The notes: generated by a model from the letters alone, not told the origin. Counted from the stretch's first letter, positions 16,714-27,038 are shown. The stretch is DNA of 64,000 bases from Bradyrhizobium liaoningense (GCF_018130825.1 NZ_JAFCJS010000003.1:829001-893000), one strand, 5' to 3'. Made by a program: numbers and translations.

Positions 16714-18834
16714 ATGTCACGCGTCGCGGGGAGTCCGGTGCTGTCTGAGAAAGCCGCTCGGCAGTCGACTGATGTATCCTTCCTCGCCGATGGCGGCGAG
16801 CTGGGCGCGATGATGCGCGCCTTCGACTGGTCGGACTCGCCGCTCGGCCCTCCCTATCATTGGTCCCAGGCCCTCAAGACGACAGTCGGCATGCTGCTGG
16901 CGGCGCAGGCCCAGATCGTTCTGTTCTGGGGCCCCGATTTTGTCGCGCTCTACAATGACGCCTATGCGCCGGGCATCGGCGCCAATCATCCCCGCGCCCT
17001 CGGTCGCCCGGCGATCGAGAATTGGGGCGAGCTGTGGGACGATCTCGAACCGTTGCTGGCCGGCGTTCGCCGCACGAGGACAACATTCGCCGCAAAGGAC
17101 CGGCCCTTCTACGTCGAGCGTCACGGCTACGGCGAGACGAGTTACTGGGACGTCTCCTATTCGGCCATACCCGATGACGACGGCTCGGTCGGCGGCGTCC
17201 TCTGCATCGTCTCCGAGACGTCCGAGCGTGTTCGCGGCGAGACCCAGCTGCGGGCCAGCGAAGCGCGCTACAGGGAGCTGAATGCCACGCTCGAACAGCG
17301 CGTGGCCGAACGCACCGCCGAGCGACACCTGCTTGCCACGATCGTGGAGACCACCGACGGGCAGATTCAGGCCCTCGATCTCGACTATCGCTGGCTCGCC
17401 ATCAACGCGTCCTGCGCCGATGCCTATGGGCGCATCTTCGGCAAGTGGCCGAAGGTCGGCGATTCCCTGCACGAATTCCTGGCCGACCGGCCGGAGCATC
17501 TCGCTGCGGCCACGGCGATCTGGAGCCGCGCGCTGGGCGGCGAAGCCTTCACCACGATCGAGGAATTCGGCGATCCCCGCTTCGACCGCCGCGTCTACGA
17601 GATGAGGTTCGAGGCGCTGCGCGCGCCGGATGGCACGCGGATCGGTGCGTTCCTGACCGGGACGGACGTGACCGATCGCCTGGAGGAGCAGGCGCGTCTC
17701 GCACAGGCGGAGGAGGCGCTGCGTCACGCCCAGAAGATGGAGGCCATGGGCCAGCTCACCGGCGGCGTCGCGCACGACTTCAACAATCTTCTCACGCCGA
17801 TCGTCGGCCTGCTCGACATGTTCCAGCGCAAGGGCATCGGCGGCGAGCGCGAGCACCGCCTGATCGCCGGCGCAGCGCAGGCGGCCGAGCGGGCCAAGAC
17901 GCTGGTGCAGCGTCTTCTCGCCTTTGCGCGCCGGCAACCGCTTCAGGCCGTTCCGGTCAATATCAGCCGGCTCGTCGCCGAGATGGGCGACCTGATCTCG
18001 AGCACGACCGGACCGCAGATCCAGGTGACGGTGGACACGCCGGAAGGGCTTCCCGAGGCGATGGCCGATCCCAACCAGGTCGAGATGGCGATCCTGAACC
18101 TCAGCGTGAATGCAAGGGATGCCATGCCCGACGGCGGCAAGTTGTGCATCTCGGCCAAGGCCCGCAGGGTTGAGCGCGCACACGAATCGGGACTGATGCC
18201 GGGCACCTATGTCTGCATCTCGGTCGCCGATACCGGCATCGGCATGGACGAGGACACGCTGGCTCACGCCGTCGAGCCGTTCTTCTCGACCAAGGGTGTC
18301 GGACAAGGCACCGGTCTCGGCCTTTCGATGGTCCACGGCCTGGCGTCCCAACTCGGCGGCGCACTCACGATCAGGAGTGCCGTGGGGGCCGGGACGACGG
18401 TGGAGCTATGGCTGCCGGTGAGCCAGGTGACCGCGGGCGCGATCGCCACCGTCTCTCAGCCGAAACTGCAGCCGCTTCCCGCCGGCACGGCGCTGCTGGT
18501 GGACGACGAACCGCTGGTGCGCATGAGCACCGCCGAAATGCTGAGCGAGCTCGGCTACAGGGTCGTCGAGGCGGCGTCGGCGGAAGACGCCCTTCAGCGC
18601 GTCAGGGAAGGCCTTCGGCCGAACCTGCTCATCACCGACCATCTCATGCCGGGCATGAGCGGCACGGACCTCGGCCGCATCCTGCGCAATCAATATCCCG
18701 AACTCCAGATCCTCGTGGTCTCAGGCTACGCCAACAGCGAAGGCATCACGCCGGATTTGTCGCGGCTGACAAAGCCATTCCGGAGCGATGAGCTGGCGGC
18801 GAGCTTGGCGAACCTCACCAAGGTGACGCATTAG
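16714..18834 (+). CDS. Hybrid sensor histidine kinase / response regulator
   Basis: A 706-residue soluble hybrid kinase with no transmembrane segment. Residues 30-190 form an N-terminal PAS/GAF-like domain (AFDWSDSPLGPPYHWSQALK and VLFWGPDFVALYNDAY are typical of photoreceptor-like sensor kinases). A coiled linker follows at about 180-215, then a second PAS domain at 215-320. The HisKA domain has His354 in TGGVAHDFNNLLTP. The HATPase domain has NLSVNARDAM, ADTGIGMD and GQGTGLGLSM. The C-terminal receiver domain carries LLVDDEP with phosphoacceptor Asp642 in LLITDHLMPG. The DFNNLL class often controls light, redox or general stress outputs. There is no dedicated output gene beside it. Confidence 0.9.
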   Translation: MSRVAGSPVLSEKAARQSTDVSFLADGGELGAMMRAFDWSDSPLGPPYHWSQALKTTVGMLLAAQAQIVLFWGPDFVALYNDAYAPGIGANHPRALGRPAIENWGELWDDLEPLLAGVRRTRTTFAAKDRPFYVERHGYGETSYWDVSYSAIPDDDGSVGGVLCIVSETSERVRGETQLRASEARYRELNATLEQRVAERTAERHLLATIVETTDGQIQALDLDYRWLAINASCADAYGRIFGKWPKVGDSLHEFLADRPEHLAAATAIWSRALGGEAFTTIEEFGDPRFDRRVYEMRFEALRAPDGTRIGAFLTGTDVTDRLEEQARLAQAEEALRHAQKMEAMGQLTGGVAHDFNNLLTPIVGLLDMFQRKGIGGEREHRLIAGAAQAAERAKTLVQRLLAFARRQPLQAVPVNISRLVAEMGDLISSTTGPQIQVTVDTPEGLPEAMADPNQVEMAILNLSVNARDAMPDGGKLCISAKARRVERAHESGLMPGTYVCISVADTGIGMDEDTLAHAVEPFFSTKGVGQGTGLGLSMVHGLASQLGGALTIRSAVGAGTTVELWLPVSQVTAGAIATVSQPKLQPLPAGTALLVDDEPLVRMSTAEMLSELGYRVVEAASAEDALQRVREGLRPNLLITDHLMPGMSGTDLGRILRNQYPELQILVVSGYANSEGITPDLSRLTKPFRSDELAASLANLTKVTH

Positions 18835-18861
18835 GCCGCCAAGCACCATTCACGCGCCGCT

Positions 18862-20181
18862 TCAGCCAGCCTTCGTCCCCGTGATGGCCGCAAGCGCGTC
18901 GACGAGGCGGTCGAGATCGGCCTCATCGGTGTAGAGCGCCGGCGTCACGCGGATGCACTGGCCCTTGGCGACGCCCGCCCGGCGAACCGTCAGGACCTTA
19001 TGCGTGTCCCTGAGCTTCGCCACGATGGCGTCGTTGTCGGCCTTGCTCGTCTTGCCGGCGAGGCGGAACGACGTGATCGCACCATAGAGGCCCGCCTCAT
19101 CCGGCGTCAGGATCTCGATGTCCCTGAAGCCCCGGCTACGACTGACCCAGTAGTCGCGCAAGTAACGCAGGCGCGCCTGTTTCGCCGCAGCACCGATCTG
19201 CTGATGGAGCTCGACGGCCGTGGGCACCGTCAGCACCGTCGCGAAGTTGACCGTGCCGGTGTGCACGCGCGAGCGGATGTCGGTTTCCGGAAAGTCCTCG
19301 TCACCGAGGTCGCGATCGATGGCGGCGAGGCGGTCCTTCTTGATGTAGAGGAAGCCCACGCCGACCGGCGCGCCGATCCATTTGTGCAGGTTGAAGCCGA
19401 CGAAATCGACCTCGAGCTCGCCCACCCTGAAGTCCATCTGTCCCCAGGAATGAGCGGCGTCGAGGATGACGTCGACGCCCTTCGCCCTGGCCATGCGCGC
19501 GATCTCGGCGACCGGCATGACGAGGCCGGTGCGATGGCTGACATGGGTGAGGAGCAGAAGCCTGGTCTTCGGATTCGCTTCGAGCGCACGGGCATAGGCG
19601 TCGAGCACGCCCTGACGCGTGGCCGGCTCCGGCACATCGAACTTGACCACGTCGACACCGCGGCGCGCCTTCAGCGCGTTCATCGCATACTGCATCGAAT
19701 CATAGTCGAGGTCGGCGTAGAGCACGCTGTCGCCGGGCTTCAGCCTGTTGTAGCCGCTGATGAGCAGCTGCAGCGCTTCGGTCGCGCCGCGGGTGAGCGC
19801 GATCTCCTCGGGCGCAGCTCCAACCGCCGCCGCCACCTTGGCCCGCACGGCCTCGAAATCCGCGCCCGCGCGCTGCCGCGCGTAATAGGTGTTCTGATAG
19901 TTGACCATGTCGGACAGGCGGATGAACTCGCGCCGCACCGGCTCGGCCATGATGCCCCAGAAGCCGTTTTCCAGATTGACGACGTCAGGCGTCACGGCAT
20001 AGAGCCGCTTCACGGCCGTCCAATAGGCCTTGTCGGTGGCGATTGCGGCCGCAGATCCGGTCGGCTGCGCCGGCAGTCCCTCGGCGGCAAGCGCCGGCGC
20101 CGAAAGCGGCGCGACGGCTGCGGCCGCGAGGCCCTTCAGGATCGACCGACGGTCGGAAGAAATTGTCTTGATCAGATGCAT
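18862..20181 (-). CDS. Exported class V aminotransferase-fold protein (Tat signal)
   Basis: A 439-residue PLP-dependent protein of the isopenicillin-N-epimerase / class V group. The N-terminus MHLIKTISSDRRSILKGLAA has a twin-arginine motif and hydrophobic stretch ending APALAAEG, so it is probably exported folded with its cofactor. The PLP lysine lies in GFNLHKWIGAP, and TRGATEALQLLISGYN and DAAHSWGQMDF are the usual cofactor-binding segments. The start at 20181 is chosen because it begins the Tat signal and has GGAG upstream. An 82-residue gene of unknown function lies upstream on the same strand. Tat-exported members of this fold are known in proteobacteria, but the substrate is not. Confidence 0.88.
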   Translation of the reverse strand: MHLIKTISSDRRSILKGLAAAAVAPLSAPALAAEGLPAQPTGSAAAIATDKAYWTAVKRLYAVTPDVVNLENGFWGIMAEPVRREFIRLSDMVNYQNTYYARQRAGADFEAVRAKVAAAVGAAPEEIALTRGATEALQLLISGYNRLKPGDSVLYADLDYDSMQYAMNALKARRGVDVVKFDVPEPATRQGVLDAYARALEANPKTRLLLLTHVSHRTGLVMPVAEIARMARAKGVDVILDAAHSWGQMDFRVGELEVDFVGFNLHKWIGAPVGVGFLYIKKDRLAAIDRDLGDEDFPETDIRSRVHTGTVNFATVLTVPTAVELHQQIGAAAKQARLRYLRDYWVSRSRGFRDIEILTPDEAGLYGAITSFRLAGKTSKADNDAIVAKLRDTHKVLTVRRAGVAKGQCIRVTPALYTDEADLDRLVDALAAITGTKAG

Positions 20182-20341
20182 GTCCACTCTCCGCGAAGCG
20201 CGGCGAAAGGAGCAGCATTCATTGACCGGGCGATGACAATCCGATGATGCCGGCGACCCGGCCGCAGGGAATGTGCGTGCATCGCGCGGGCGGTCGCGGG
20301 AATGAGGGCCGCTGATCGCCGCCCTCAACCGAAGACCGCTC

Positions 20342-20590
20342 TCAAGCCGCTTCCGACATCGATTTCGCACGCTGCTCGAGCACGCCGATCGTCGACACCA
20401 GATTGTCGCGTCGCGCGCGAAGATTGGCCGCGAGCAGCGGATAGGTCGGCTGATTCACGTCGAACACCCCGGTTTTCGCTTCTTCCTCGATAATGTCGGT
20501 GTTCAGCAGCCGAACACGCCACCACAAATCGGCGATCAACGCATCGAGCTGGAGTTCACCAGTCGCACCAGAACGGGACACTTCCTGCAT
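20342..20590 (-). CDS. Hypothetical small protein
   Basis: An 82-residue soluble protein, probably all-helical (LDALIADLWWRVRLLNTDII, then NLRARRDNLVSTIGVLEQRAKS). It has no signal peptide, cysteines or known motif. The ATG at 20590 has GAGG seven bases upstream; the frame can extend four codons to a TTG. It lies 160 bp upstream of the aminotransferase gene on the same strand, and a shared transcript is possible. Confidence 0.55.
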   Translation of the reverse strand: MQEVSRSGATGELQLDALIADLWWRVRLLNTDIIEEEAKTGVFDVNQPTYPLLAANLRARRDNLVSTIGVLEQRAKSMSEAA

Positions 20591-20784
20591 GACTTGCCTC
20601 AACCTGAAACGGCCACCTCTGCTGGGGCCTGGATTGGTCCTGACTGAGCAAGCAGGGTGCCAGGAATGGGCAAGCGGGATGGGGTTCAGGAGCGAGCAGC
20701 GCGGCGCTTCGGTTGAACACAGCGGAGCTCGCGGCCGTCGTTCAGCTTCTATGAGGATCGGAGAAGTTCAGCGAATAAGCTGGA

Positions 20785-20860
20785 TGGTGCCCAGGGGCGG
20801 AATCGAACCACCGACACTGCGATTTTCAGTCGCATGCTCTACCAACTGAGCTACCTGGGC
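20785..20860 (-). tRNA. tRNA-Phe (GAA)
   Basis: A 76-nt cloverleaf on the minus strand, starting GCCCAGGTAGCTCAG and ending with encoded CCA. The anticodon loop reads CTGAAAA, giving GAA for phenylalanine. The T-arm is GGTTCGATTCC. Acceptor arms GCCCAGG/CCTGGGC pair perfectly. There is no integrase or direct repeat of its 3' end nearby. Confidence 0.97.
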
Positions 20861-21045
20861 GTGCTCCTAGAGAGGGGCCAAAGCCCATCGAGCGGGCGGT
20901 TTATAGTGGGCCGAGAGCTGCCTGTCCACCCGGCTTTGCCAAGTGGCTTCGCCGGGCACGGCCCGGCTGTGCACAAGGTGGGGCGGGCTTGCCGCGGCTG
21001 GCGCGCGGCGCGTCGATGAAGCATCTAAGCTATTGATATAACTTA

Positions 21046-21228
21046 CTATTCGACATCATCCACTTCATCGTCGCGGCCGGGGATGACGTAGGAACCCTTC
21101 AGCCAGCGGTTCAGGTCGACGTCGCGGCAGCGCGAGGAGCAGAACGGGCGGGTGGCCTGCGCCTGCGGCTTGCCGCAGATCGGGCAGGTTTTGAGCGGCC
21201 CGGCGGGCTTTTTGACCTGGTCGTCCAT
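21046..21228 (-). CDS. yacG: DNA gyrase inhibitor YacG
   Basis: A 60-residue zinc-binding protein that inhibits DNA gyrase by binding GyrB. The four zinc ligands are Cys15, Cys18, Cys30 and Cys34 (KTCPICGKPQ and RPFCSSRCRDVDL). The downstream WLKGSYVIPG and acidic tail are standard for the family. The length is normal. It is the last gene of the conserved minus-strand block that also includes maf, the low-molecular-weight phosphatase, the UPF0262 gene and hisD. Confidence 0.95.
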   Translation of the reverse strand: MDDQVKKPAGPLKTCPICGKPQAQATRPFCSSRCRDVDLNRWLKGSYVIPGRDDEVDDVE

Positions 21229-21400
21229 GAGGTGCGCAGCTTAACTGGGGTGAGGGAGTTCAAGCGCCTGTCGGCGAAGGGGTTCCTGGCGCGGCGGCAC
21301 ATGCACCGCAGCCCGGATCCGGCCGAGCCATTCTACTGTGCATGGGGTTGTTTTCGAGGTTTTTGTCGGCGCGGCCTTTTTGTCAGCGTGGCCTTGGCGC

Positions 21401-22030
21401 TCACACCGCGGTGGAGTTGAGCCAGCCGAAGCGGATCGGAAAGCCCTCGCCGCCGAGCAGCGTCGTGGTCTCGTAGAGCGGCAGGCCGACGACGTTGCTG
21501 TAGGACCCCACCATCTTCACCACGAACGAGCCGGCGATGCCCTGCACGGCGTAGCCGCCGGCTTTGCCGCGCCATTCGCCGGAGCCGATATAGGCCTGGA
21601 TGTCGTCCTCCGAGAGGCGCTTGAAGCGGACGCGGGTCTCGACCAGGCGCTGGCGGAAGGCCTCGCGCGGGGTCACCAGGCAGATCGCGGTGTAGACGCG
21701 ATGGTTGCGGCCCGACAGCAGCCGCAGGCATTGCGCGGCCTCGTCGACGAGGTTGGCCTTGGGCAGGATGCGGCGGCCGACCGCCACCACGGTGTCGGCG
21801 GAGAGGATGAAGGAGCCGCGCAGCTCGTCGTCGAGCTGCACCGATTTGAGTGCCGCATCAGCCTTGGCGCGCGCGAGCCGATTGGCGCAGGCGCGCGGCA
21901 GCTCGCCCCGCTTCGGCGTCTCGTCGACGTCGGCCGGCCGGAGCGCATCCGGCTCGATGCCGGCCTGGTTGAGCAGCGACAGGCGTCGCGGCGAACCGGA
22001 GGCAAGTACGAATTTGGGGCGGCCGAGCAT
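21401..22030 (-). CDS. maf: Maf family nucleotide pyrophosphatase
   Basis: A 209-residue cytoplasmic nucleoside-triphosphate pyrophosphatase of the Maf/HAM1 superfamily, thought to remove non-canonical or modified nucleotides. The N-terminal phosphate-binding motif FVLASGSPRRLSLL is complete, followed by the conserved VDE (ADVDETPKRGE), the central ILSADTVV and the SGRNHRVYTA segment. The length is normal. It lies upstream of yacG with a 172-bp gap and downstream of the phosphatase gene with a 155-bp gap. The latter gap does not contain infA, which accompanies maf in many Rhizobiales. Confidence 0.94.
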   Translation of the reverse strand: MLGRPKFVLASGSPRRLSLLNQAGIEPDALRPADVDETPKRGELPRACANRLARAKADAALKSVQLDDELRGSFILSADTVVAVGRRILPKANLVDEAAQCLRLLSGRNHRVYTAICLVTPREAFRQRLVETRVRFKRLSEDDIQAYIGSGEWRGKAGGYAVQGIAGSFVVKMVGSYSNVVGLPLYETTTLLGGEGFPIRFGWLNSTAV

Positions 22031-22185
22031 CAGGTGATTTGGGGGATGAGGCAGGGGTGAATTGCGCGCGGAACCTATCGGAAGGGGGCTGATTTCACAA
22101 CCCGGGAACCCGGACTTTGCTGATTCGAGGTGTCCGACATCGCTGTGCCCTCAGTCTGTGACGCAGGTGTTACGCCCGCCCAATG

Positions 22186-22653
22186 CTACCCGCTCGCGGC
22201 GCCGACCTTGGCGAACCGCCGGCGGATGCGCAGCAGGAGCTGGTCGCAGACCTCGCGATAGGCGGCGAGCTTCTGATCGCGGCTGCCCTCGATGGTGGTG
22301 GGATCCTGGGTCGGCCAGTATTCGACATCGGCGGCGAGCGTGCGGGTCAGCTCCAGCGCCTTGTGGTGCGCTTCCGGCGAGAGCGTGATGATGAGGTCGA
22401 AATTCAGCCCCTCCCAATCCTCGAGCTCCTCGAAGGTCTGCGGCTTGTGGGTGGAGATATCCTGGCCGAGCTCGGCCATCACGGCGATCGCGAACGGATC
22501 GAGCTCGCCCTTCCTGGCGCCGGCCGACTTCACGTAGAGGCCTTGCGGAAACATGTGCTGCAGCAGGCTCTCGGCCATCGGCGAGCGCACGCTGTTCATC
22601 GCGCAGGCGAACAGCACCGATTGCGGATCGCGTGCGCGTGGGGGCGCAGCCAT
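22186..22653 (-). CDS. Low-molecular-weight protein-tyrosine-phosphatase family protein
   Basis: A 155-residue protein of the LMW-PTP/arsenate-reductase fold. The P-loop C-x5-R-S is CAMNSVRS (Cys17 to Arg23), after the strand SVLFA. The general-acid Asp is in YWPTQDP near the C-terminus. DLIITLSPEAHHKAL corresponds to the usual helix. Substrates may be phosphotyrosine proteins or arsenate; the CAMNSVRSPM variant is the one seen in the hisD-linked Rhizobiales family. It is 72 bp downstream of the UPF0262 gene on the same strand. Confidence 0.9.
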   Translation of the reverse strand: MAAPPRARDPQSVLFACAMNSVRSPMAESLLQHMFPQGLYVKSAGARKGELDPFAIAVMAELGQDISTHKPQTFEELEDWEGLNFDLIITLSPEAHHKALELTRTLAADVEYWPTQDPTTIEGSRDQKLAAYREVCDQLLLRIRRRFAKVGAASG

Positions 22654-22725
22654 CCGCGTTTAGCCTCTTTTGATAGAGGGCATGGCCTTGTCGGAAAACC
22701 GCTGCACACTTTTCCGGGCCATGCC

Positions 22726-23219
22726 CTAGCCCTTCCAATGCAGGACGGTAATGAGCGTGAACAACCGGCGCGAGGTCTCGAAATCGACCCGCACCTTGCC
22801 CTTCAGCCGCTCCTGCAGCGTGCGCGATCCCTCGTCATGGATGCCGCGGCGGCCCATGTCGATGGCCTCGATCTTGTCCGGCGTCGCGGTGCGGATCGCC
22901 TGGTAGTAGCTGTCGCAGATCATGAAATAGTCCTTCACGATCCGCCGGAACGGCGTCAGCGACAGCAGATGCGCGACCACGGGCGATCCGTCCCCGCGGC
23001 GGATGTCGAACATCAGGCGGTTGCCGGTGATGCCGATATGCAGCGTGAACGGGCCCTGCCCGTCGGCGCCGTCGGGCGCGAACAGGTTCTGCTCGATCAG
23101 ATCGTAGATCGCGATCGCGCGCTCGTGCTCGATGTCCGGCCCGGAGCGGCCGATCGAGTCCTCGTCGAGGGTGACCGCGACGATGCGATTGTTGGAGTCG
23201 TCCTGTTCGGGCGGCTTTG

Positions 23220-23223
<4 letters not shown>
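22726..23223 (-). CDS. UPF0262 family protein
   Basis: A 165-residue protein of the alphaproteobacterial UPF0262 family. Recognisable stretches are RIVAVTLDEDSIGRS, HERAIAIYDL, FTLHIGITGNRLMFDIR and YQAIRTATPDKIEAIDMGRRGIHDEG. The function is unknown. Its ATG overlaps the stop codon of hisD (ATGA), indicating translational coupling. The upstream extension of the frame lies inside hisD and is ignored. Confidence 0.9.
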
Positions 23224-24515
<1,292 letters not shown>

Positions 24516-24646
24516 TTTTGGCTTGGCTTCCGGCTGGTCTTTGGGGCGGATTGGCTCACCCGGGCCCCTGCTCAATGGCGCGGCGGCCCCCCGCCGTCAA
24601 CCCTTGGAAGGTGTCGTCGTCATCGGTCGTCATCCCGCTTCGATGT

Positions 24647-24763
24647 CGTCCTGGCGAAAGCCAGGACCCATTACCACCGGTGGTCGTGAGAGAGTGGGTT
24701 GGGGCCACATCCTGCTTCAATTACAACAAGTTGGGGTAATGGGTCCTGGCTTTCGCCAGGACG
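24647..24763. repeat. 29-bp perfect inverted repeat with nested hairpins
   Basis: The outer arms at 24647-24675 and 24735-24763 are perfect reverse complements. They start CGTCCTGGCGAAAGCCAGGA and end CCCATTACC on the left. Each arm is itself a small hairpin, CCTGGC-GAAA-GCCAGG. It lies between hisD and the DUF2948 gene on the transcript path and fills most of that 279-bp gap. No other copy of this family is in the window. Confidence 0.9.
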
Positions 24764-24794
24764 ACGGCCGGGGTGGGGTACGACATTCCATCCC

Positions 24795-25244
24795 TCACCC
24801 CTCCCCCTCGACCTCCACGCCCGTCCCCAGGTCGTCCGTACCCAGATCCGTCAGCTCGCATTCCAGGCATTCGACGTCGAGGCGGATGGCGCCACCCTGG
24901 GCGAACAGCAGGAGGGCGCTGCCGCCGGGCTCCTCGGCGCGGCCGTCCTGGGGGTGAAACTCGATGCCGACGAGGTCCAGCACCTTGTCCAGCGCGCCCA
25001 GGTCGATATTGCGCGATTTGCAGGCGAGCACGCGGTCGAAGCGGAGCGCGGCGACCAGCCGGCGCGGCTCGGTCGCGCCGTCCAGGGTCTGCTCCCAGTC
25101 CAGCCGGCTCATGCCGACCACCAGGCGCTTCTCGCTCTGCCGCCAGATGATGTCCGAGGCCTGCACGCGGGCGTCCTGGACATGTGTCGAGATCACGGCG
25201 AGGTCGTCGGCATCGAGCGCGATCATCTTGAGCTGGGGAGACAT
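24795..25244 (-). CDS. DUF2948 family protein
   Basis: A 149-residue protein of the alphaproteobacterial DUF2948 family, recognised from LKMIALDADDLAVISTHVQDA, ASDIIWRQSEKRLVVGMSRLDWE and AIRLDVECLECELTDLG. The function is unknown. The start at 25244 is preferred because upstream codons lack similarity to the family. It sits upstream of hisD as in other Rhizobiales, but the murA gene usually found next to it is absent here. Confidence 0.88.
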   Translation of the reverse strand: MSPQLKMIALDADDLAVISTHVQDARVQASDIIWRQSEKRLVVGMSRLDWEQTLDGATEPRRLVAALRFDRVLACKSRNIDLGALDKVLDLVGIEFHPQDGRAEEPGGSALLLFAQGGAIRLDVECLECELTDLGTDDLGTGVEVEGEG

Positions 25245-25325
25245 CGCCGGCGCTTCTCCTTCAGGGCGGACGGGGCTCAACGCGCGCAGGCGCCGAAATT
25301 TCCTCACAACTAACCGGCTGGCCGG

Positions 25326-25985
25326 CTAGAGGCTATTGATATCCTCCATTTCCAGCACCTTCCGCGGATACCCTTCCCGGGCGACATGGATCATGGCGCG
25401 GCCTATCTGCTCGGTCGAGGTGACGAGCGAAGGCGAGATCCGGCGCAGCACCGACCAGAGCGGCCAGGTTGCGGTATAGGTGGCCTGCACCCAGGCGGTC
25501 TTGGAACGGGCGCCGTGCAGCGGCTGGATTGCGCCGGGCCGGAACATGTAGGCGCCCTTGAACGGCAGCTTGAGCAGATCGTTCTCGGTCTTGCCCTTGA
25601 CCCGGGCCCACATCCGCGAGCCCTGCTCGGTGGAATCGGTGCCGGCGCCGGTGACATAGGTGAAAGTCATCTGCGGATTGAGCCGCGCCAGCGTCGTAGC
25701 AGCCGCGAGCGTGAGGTCGTAGGTGAGATGGCGGTAGCGCTCCTCGCTCATGCCGATCGAGGAGACGCCGAGGCAGAAAAAGCAGGCCTCGTAGCCGGTG
25801 AGCTGGGCTTCGATCGCCGAATAATTCAGGAAATCATCGTGGATGATCTCGGCGAGCTTGGCGTGGTGCACGCCGGTCGGGCTGCGCCCGACCACGAGCA
25901 CGCGCGCGATGCCGGGGTCGATCAGGCACTCGCGCAAGACGCCCTGCCCGACCATGCCGGTCGCGCCGAAGATGATCACTCGCAT
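25326..25985 (-). CDS. NAD(P)H-binding Rossmann-fold protein
   Basis: A 219-residue atypical short-chain dehydrogenase-like protein. The N-terminal cofactor-binding motif is VIIFGATGMVGQGVLRECL (TGxxGxxG type). FTYVTGAGTDSTEQGSRMWARVKGKTENDL holds the position of the usual active-site Ser/Tyr/Lys region, and GAYMFRPGAIQPLHG follows as in NAD(P)-binding epimerase relatives. It overlaps or nearly touches the SDR gene upstream: an alternative ATG at 26015 overlaps that gene's stop as ATGA, while the ATG at 25985 has a GGGGG ribosome site. The two are almost certainly co-expressed under the divergent TetR regulator. Confidence 0.82.
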   Translation of the reverse strand: MRVIIFGATGMVGQGVLRECLIDPGIARVLVVGRSPTGVHHAKLAEIIHDDFLNYSAIEAQLTGYEACFFCLGVSSIGMSEERYRHLTYDLTLAAATTLARLNPQMTFTYVTGAGTDSTEQGSRMWARVKGKTENDLLKLPFKGAYMFRPGAIQPLHGARSKTAWVQATYTATWPLWSVLRRISPSLVTSTEQIGRAMIHVAREGYPRKVLEMEDINSL

Positions 25986-26011
25986 CGGGGCGCCCCCAAT
26001 TGCGATGCGGC

Positions 26012-26950
26012 TCATGCAGCGACCGCGATATCGTCGAACGACACACCGGTCAGCGTTGCCGAGGCATCCCACAGCATGGCCGCCGCAGCAAAATCCTTCG
26101 CCTGGTTCAGGATCCTCGCAGGCGCCGGCGCTCCCTTCAACTCGTAAAATCCGTTCGGGCCGTAATAGCCGCCGGGCTCGACGGAGGGAGATGTCGCCGC
26201 GAACAGCGTCGGCAACGCGCCTGCGGCGGCGGACTGGCTGATGAAGGGCTGCAGCAAGCCGCCGATCTGCCACGACAGGTTGTTGGTGCCCGGTCCGTTC
26301 GGAATGAGATCGGTCCGCGCGTAACCGGGATGGGCGGCAAGGCTCATCACACCCCAGCCTGCGGCGAGGCTGCGGCGCTGCAACTCCAGCGCAAACATCA
26401 GCATCGCCAGCTTGGACTGGCAATAGGCGCGCCAGGGACGATAGGAATGCTTGGCTTGCAGATCGTCGAAGTTGATCGCGCCGGAGCGGTGCGCAAGGCT
26501 GGAGAGATTGACGACACGCGGTGCCTTGGCACGGCGAAGCTGCGGCAGCAGGCGCGCCGTCAGCGCATAATGGCCGAAATAGTTGGTGCCGAGCTGCATC
26601 TCGAAACCGTCCTCGGTCTGCTGCCGCTTCGGCAGCGCCATCACGCCGGCATTGTTGATGAGGAGATCGAGCTGCTCGTTGCCGGCGGCAAAGCGCCTGG
26701 CGAAATCGGCGACCGACGACAGGCTGGCGAGATCGAGATGCTCATAGGCGATCAACGCATTGGGAAACCGCTCGCAAATGCCCTCGATGGCCCGCAGGCC
26801 CTTTGCGTCGTTGCGCCCGGTGAGTATGACAATGGCACCGGCGCCCGCCAGCGCCATCGCCGTCTCGTAACCGAGCCCGCCGGTGGCACCGGTCACGACC
26901 GCGGTCTTGCCGCTGAGGGAGGGAATGTCTGCCGTGGTCCAGTCGGCCAT
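26012..26950 (-). CDS. SDR family oxidoreductase
   Basis: A 312-residue short-chain dehydrogenase/reductase. The cofactor motif TGATGGLG is at residues 20-27, NNAG in LLINNAGVMAL, the catalytic Ser in RVVNLSSLAH, and Tyr/Lys in WRAYCQSKLAML. The length and layout resemble retinol-dehydrogenase-like (WW-oxidoreductase type) SDRs. The gene is divergent from a TetR gene across an 88-bp region with a perfect TGCACT-A-AGTGCA palindrome. It is followed immediately by the NAD(P)H-binding protein gene. The substrate is unknown. Confidence 0.92.
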   Translation of the reverse strand: MADWTTADIPSLSGKTAVVTGATGGLGYETAMALAGAGAIVILTGRNDAKGLRAIEGICERFPNALIAYEHLDLASLSSVADFARRFAAGNEQLDLLINNAGVMALPKRQQTEDGFEMQLGTNYFGHYALTARLLPQLRRAKAPRVVNLSSLAHRSGAINFDDLQAKHSYRPWRAYCQSKLAMLMFALELQRRSLAAGWGVMSLAAHPGYARTDLIPNGPGTNNLSWQIGGLLQPFISQSAAAGALPTLFAATSPSVEPGGYYGPNGFYELKGAPAPARILNQAKDFAAAAMLWDASATLTGVSFDDIAVAA

Positions 26951-27003
26951 GCCGTAACTCCGGGGCTGTCAGGGGTGGAAAAGGCCTGCGACCGGTCTAA
27001 ATG

Positions 27004-27016
27004 TGCACTAAGTGCA
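27004..27016. promoter_or_regulatory. Palindromic operator between SDR and TetR genes
   Basis: TGCACTAAGTGCA is a perfect 6-1-6 inverted repeat in the 88-bp divergent region, 35 bp from the putative TTG start of the TetR gene and 54 bp from the SDR start. On the minus strand it overlaps a TTGCAC hexamer that could be a -35 element for the SDR operon. Such placement fits repression of both directions by the TetR protein (inference). Confidence 0.65.
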
Positions 27017-27038
27017 ATTTTGCAAGAGGTGAAATAAT

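Noticed and set aside
20785..20860. tRNA-Phe as an integration site of a genomic island
   Set aside because: There is no integrase, no direct repeat of the tRNA 3' end and no composition shift beside it; conserved housekeeping genes follow directly.
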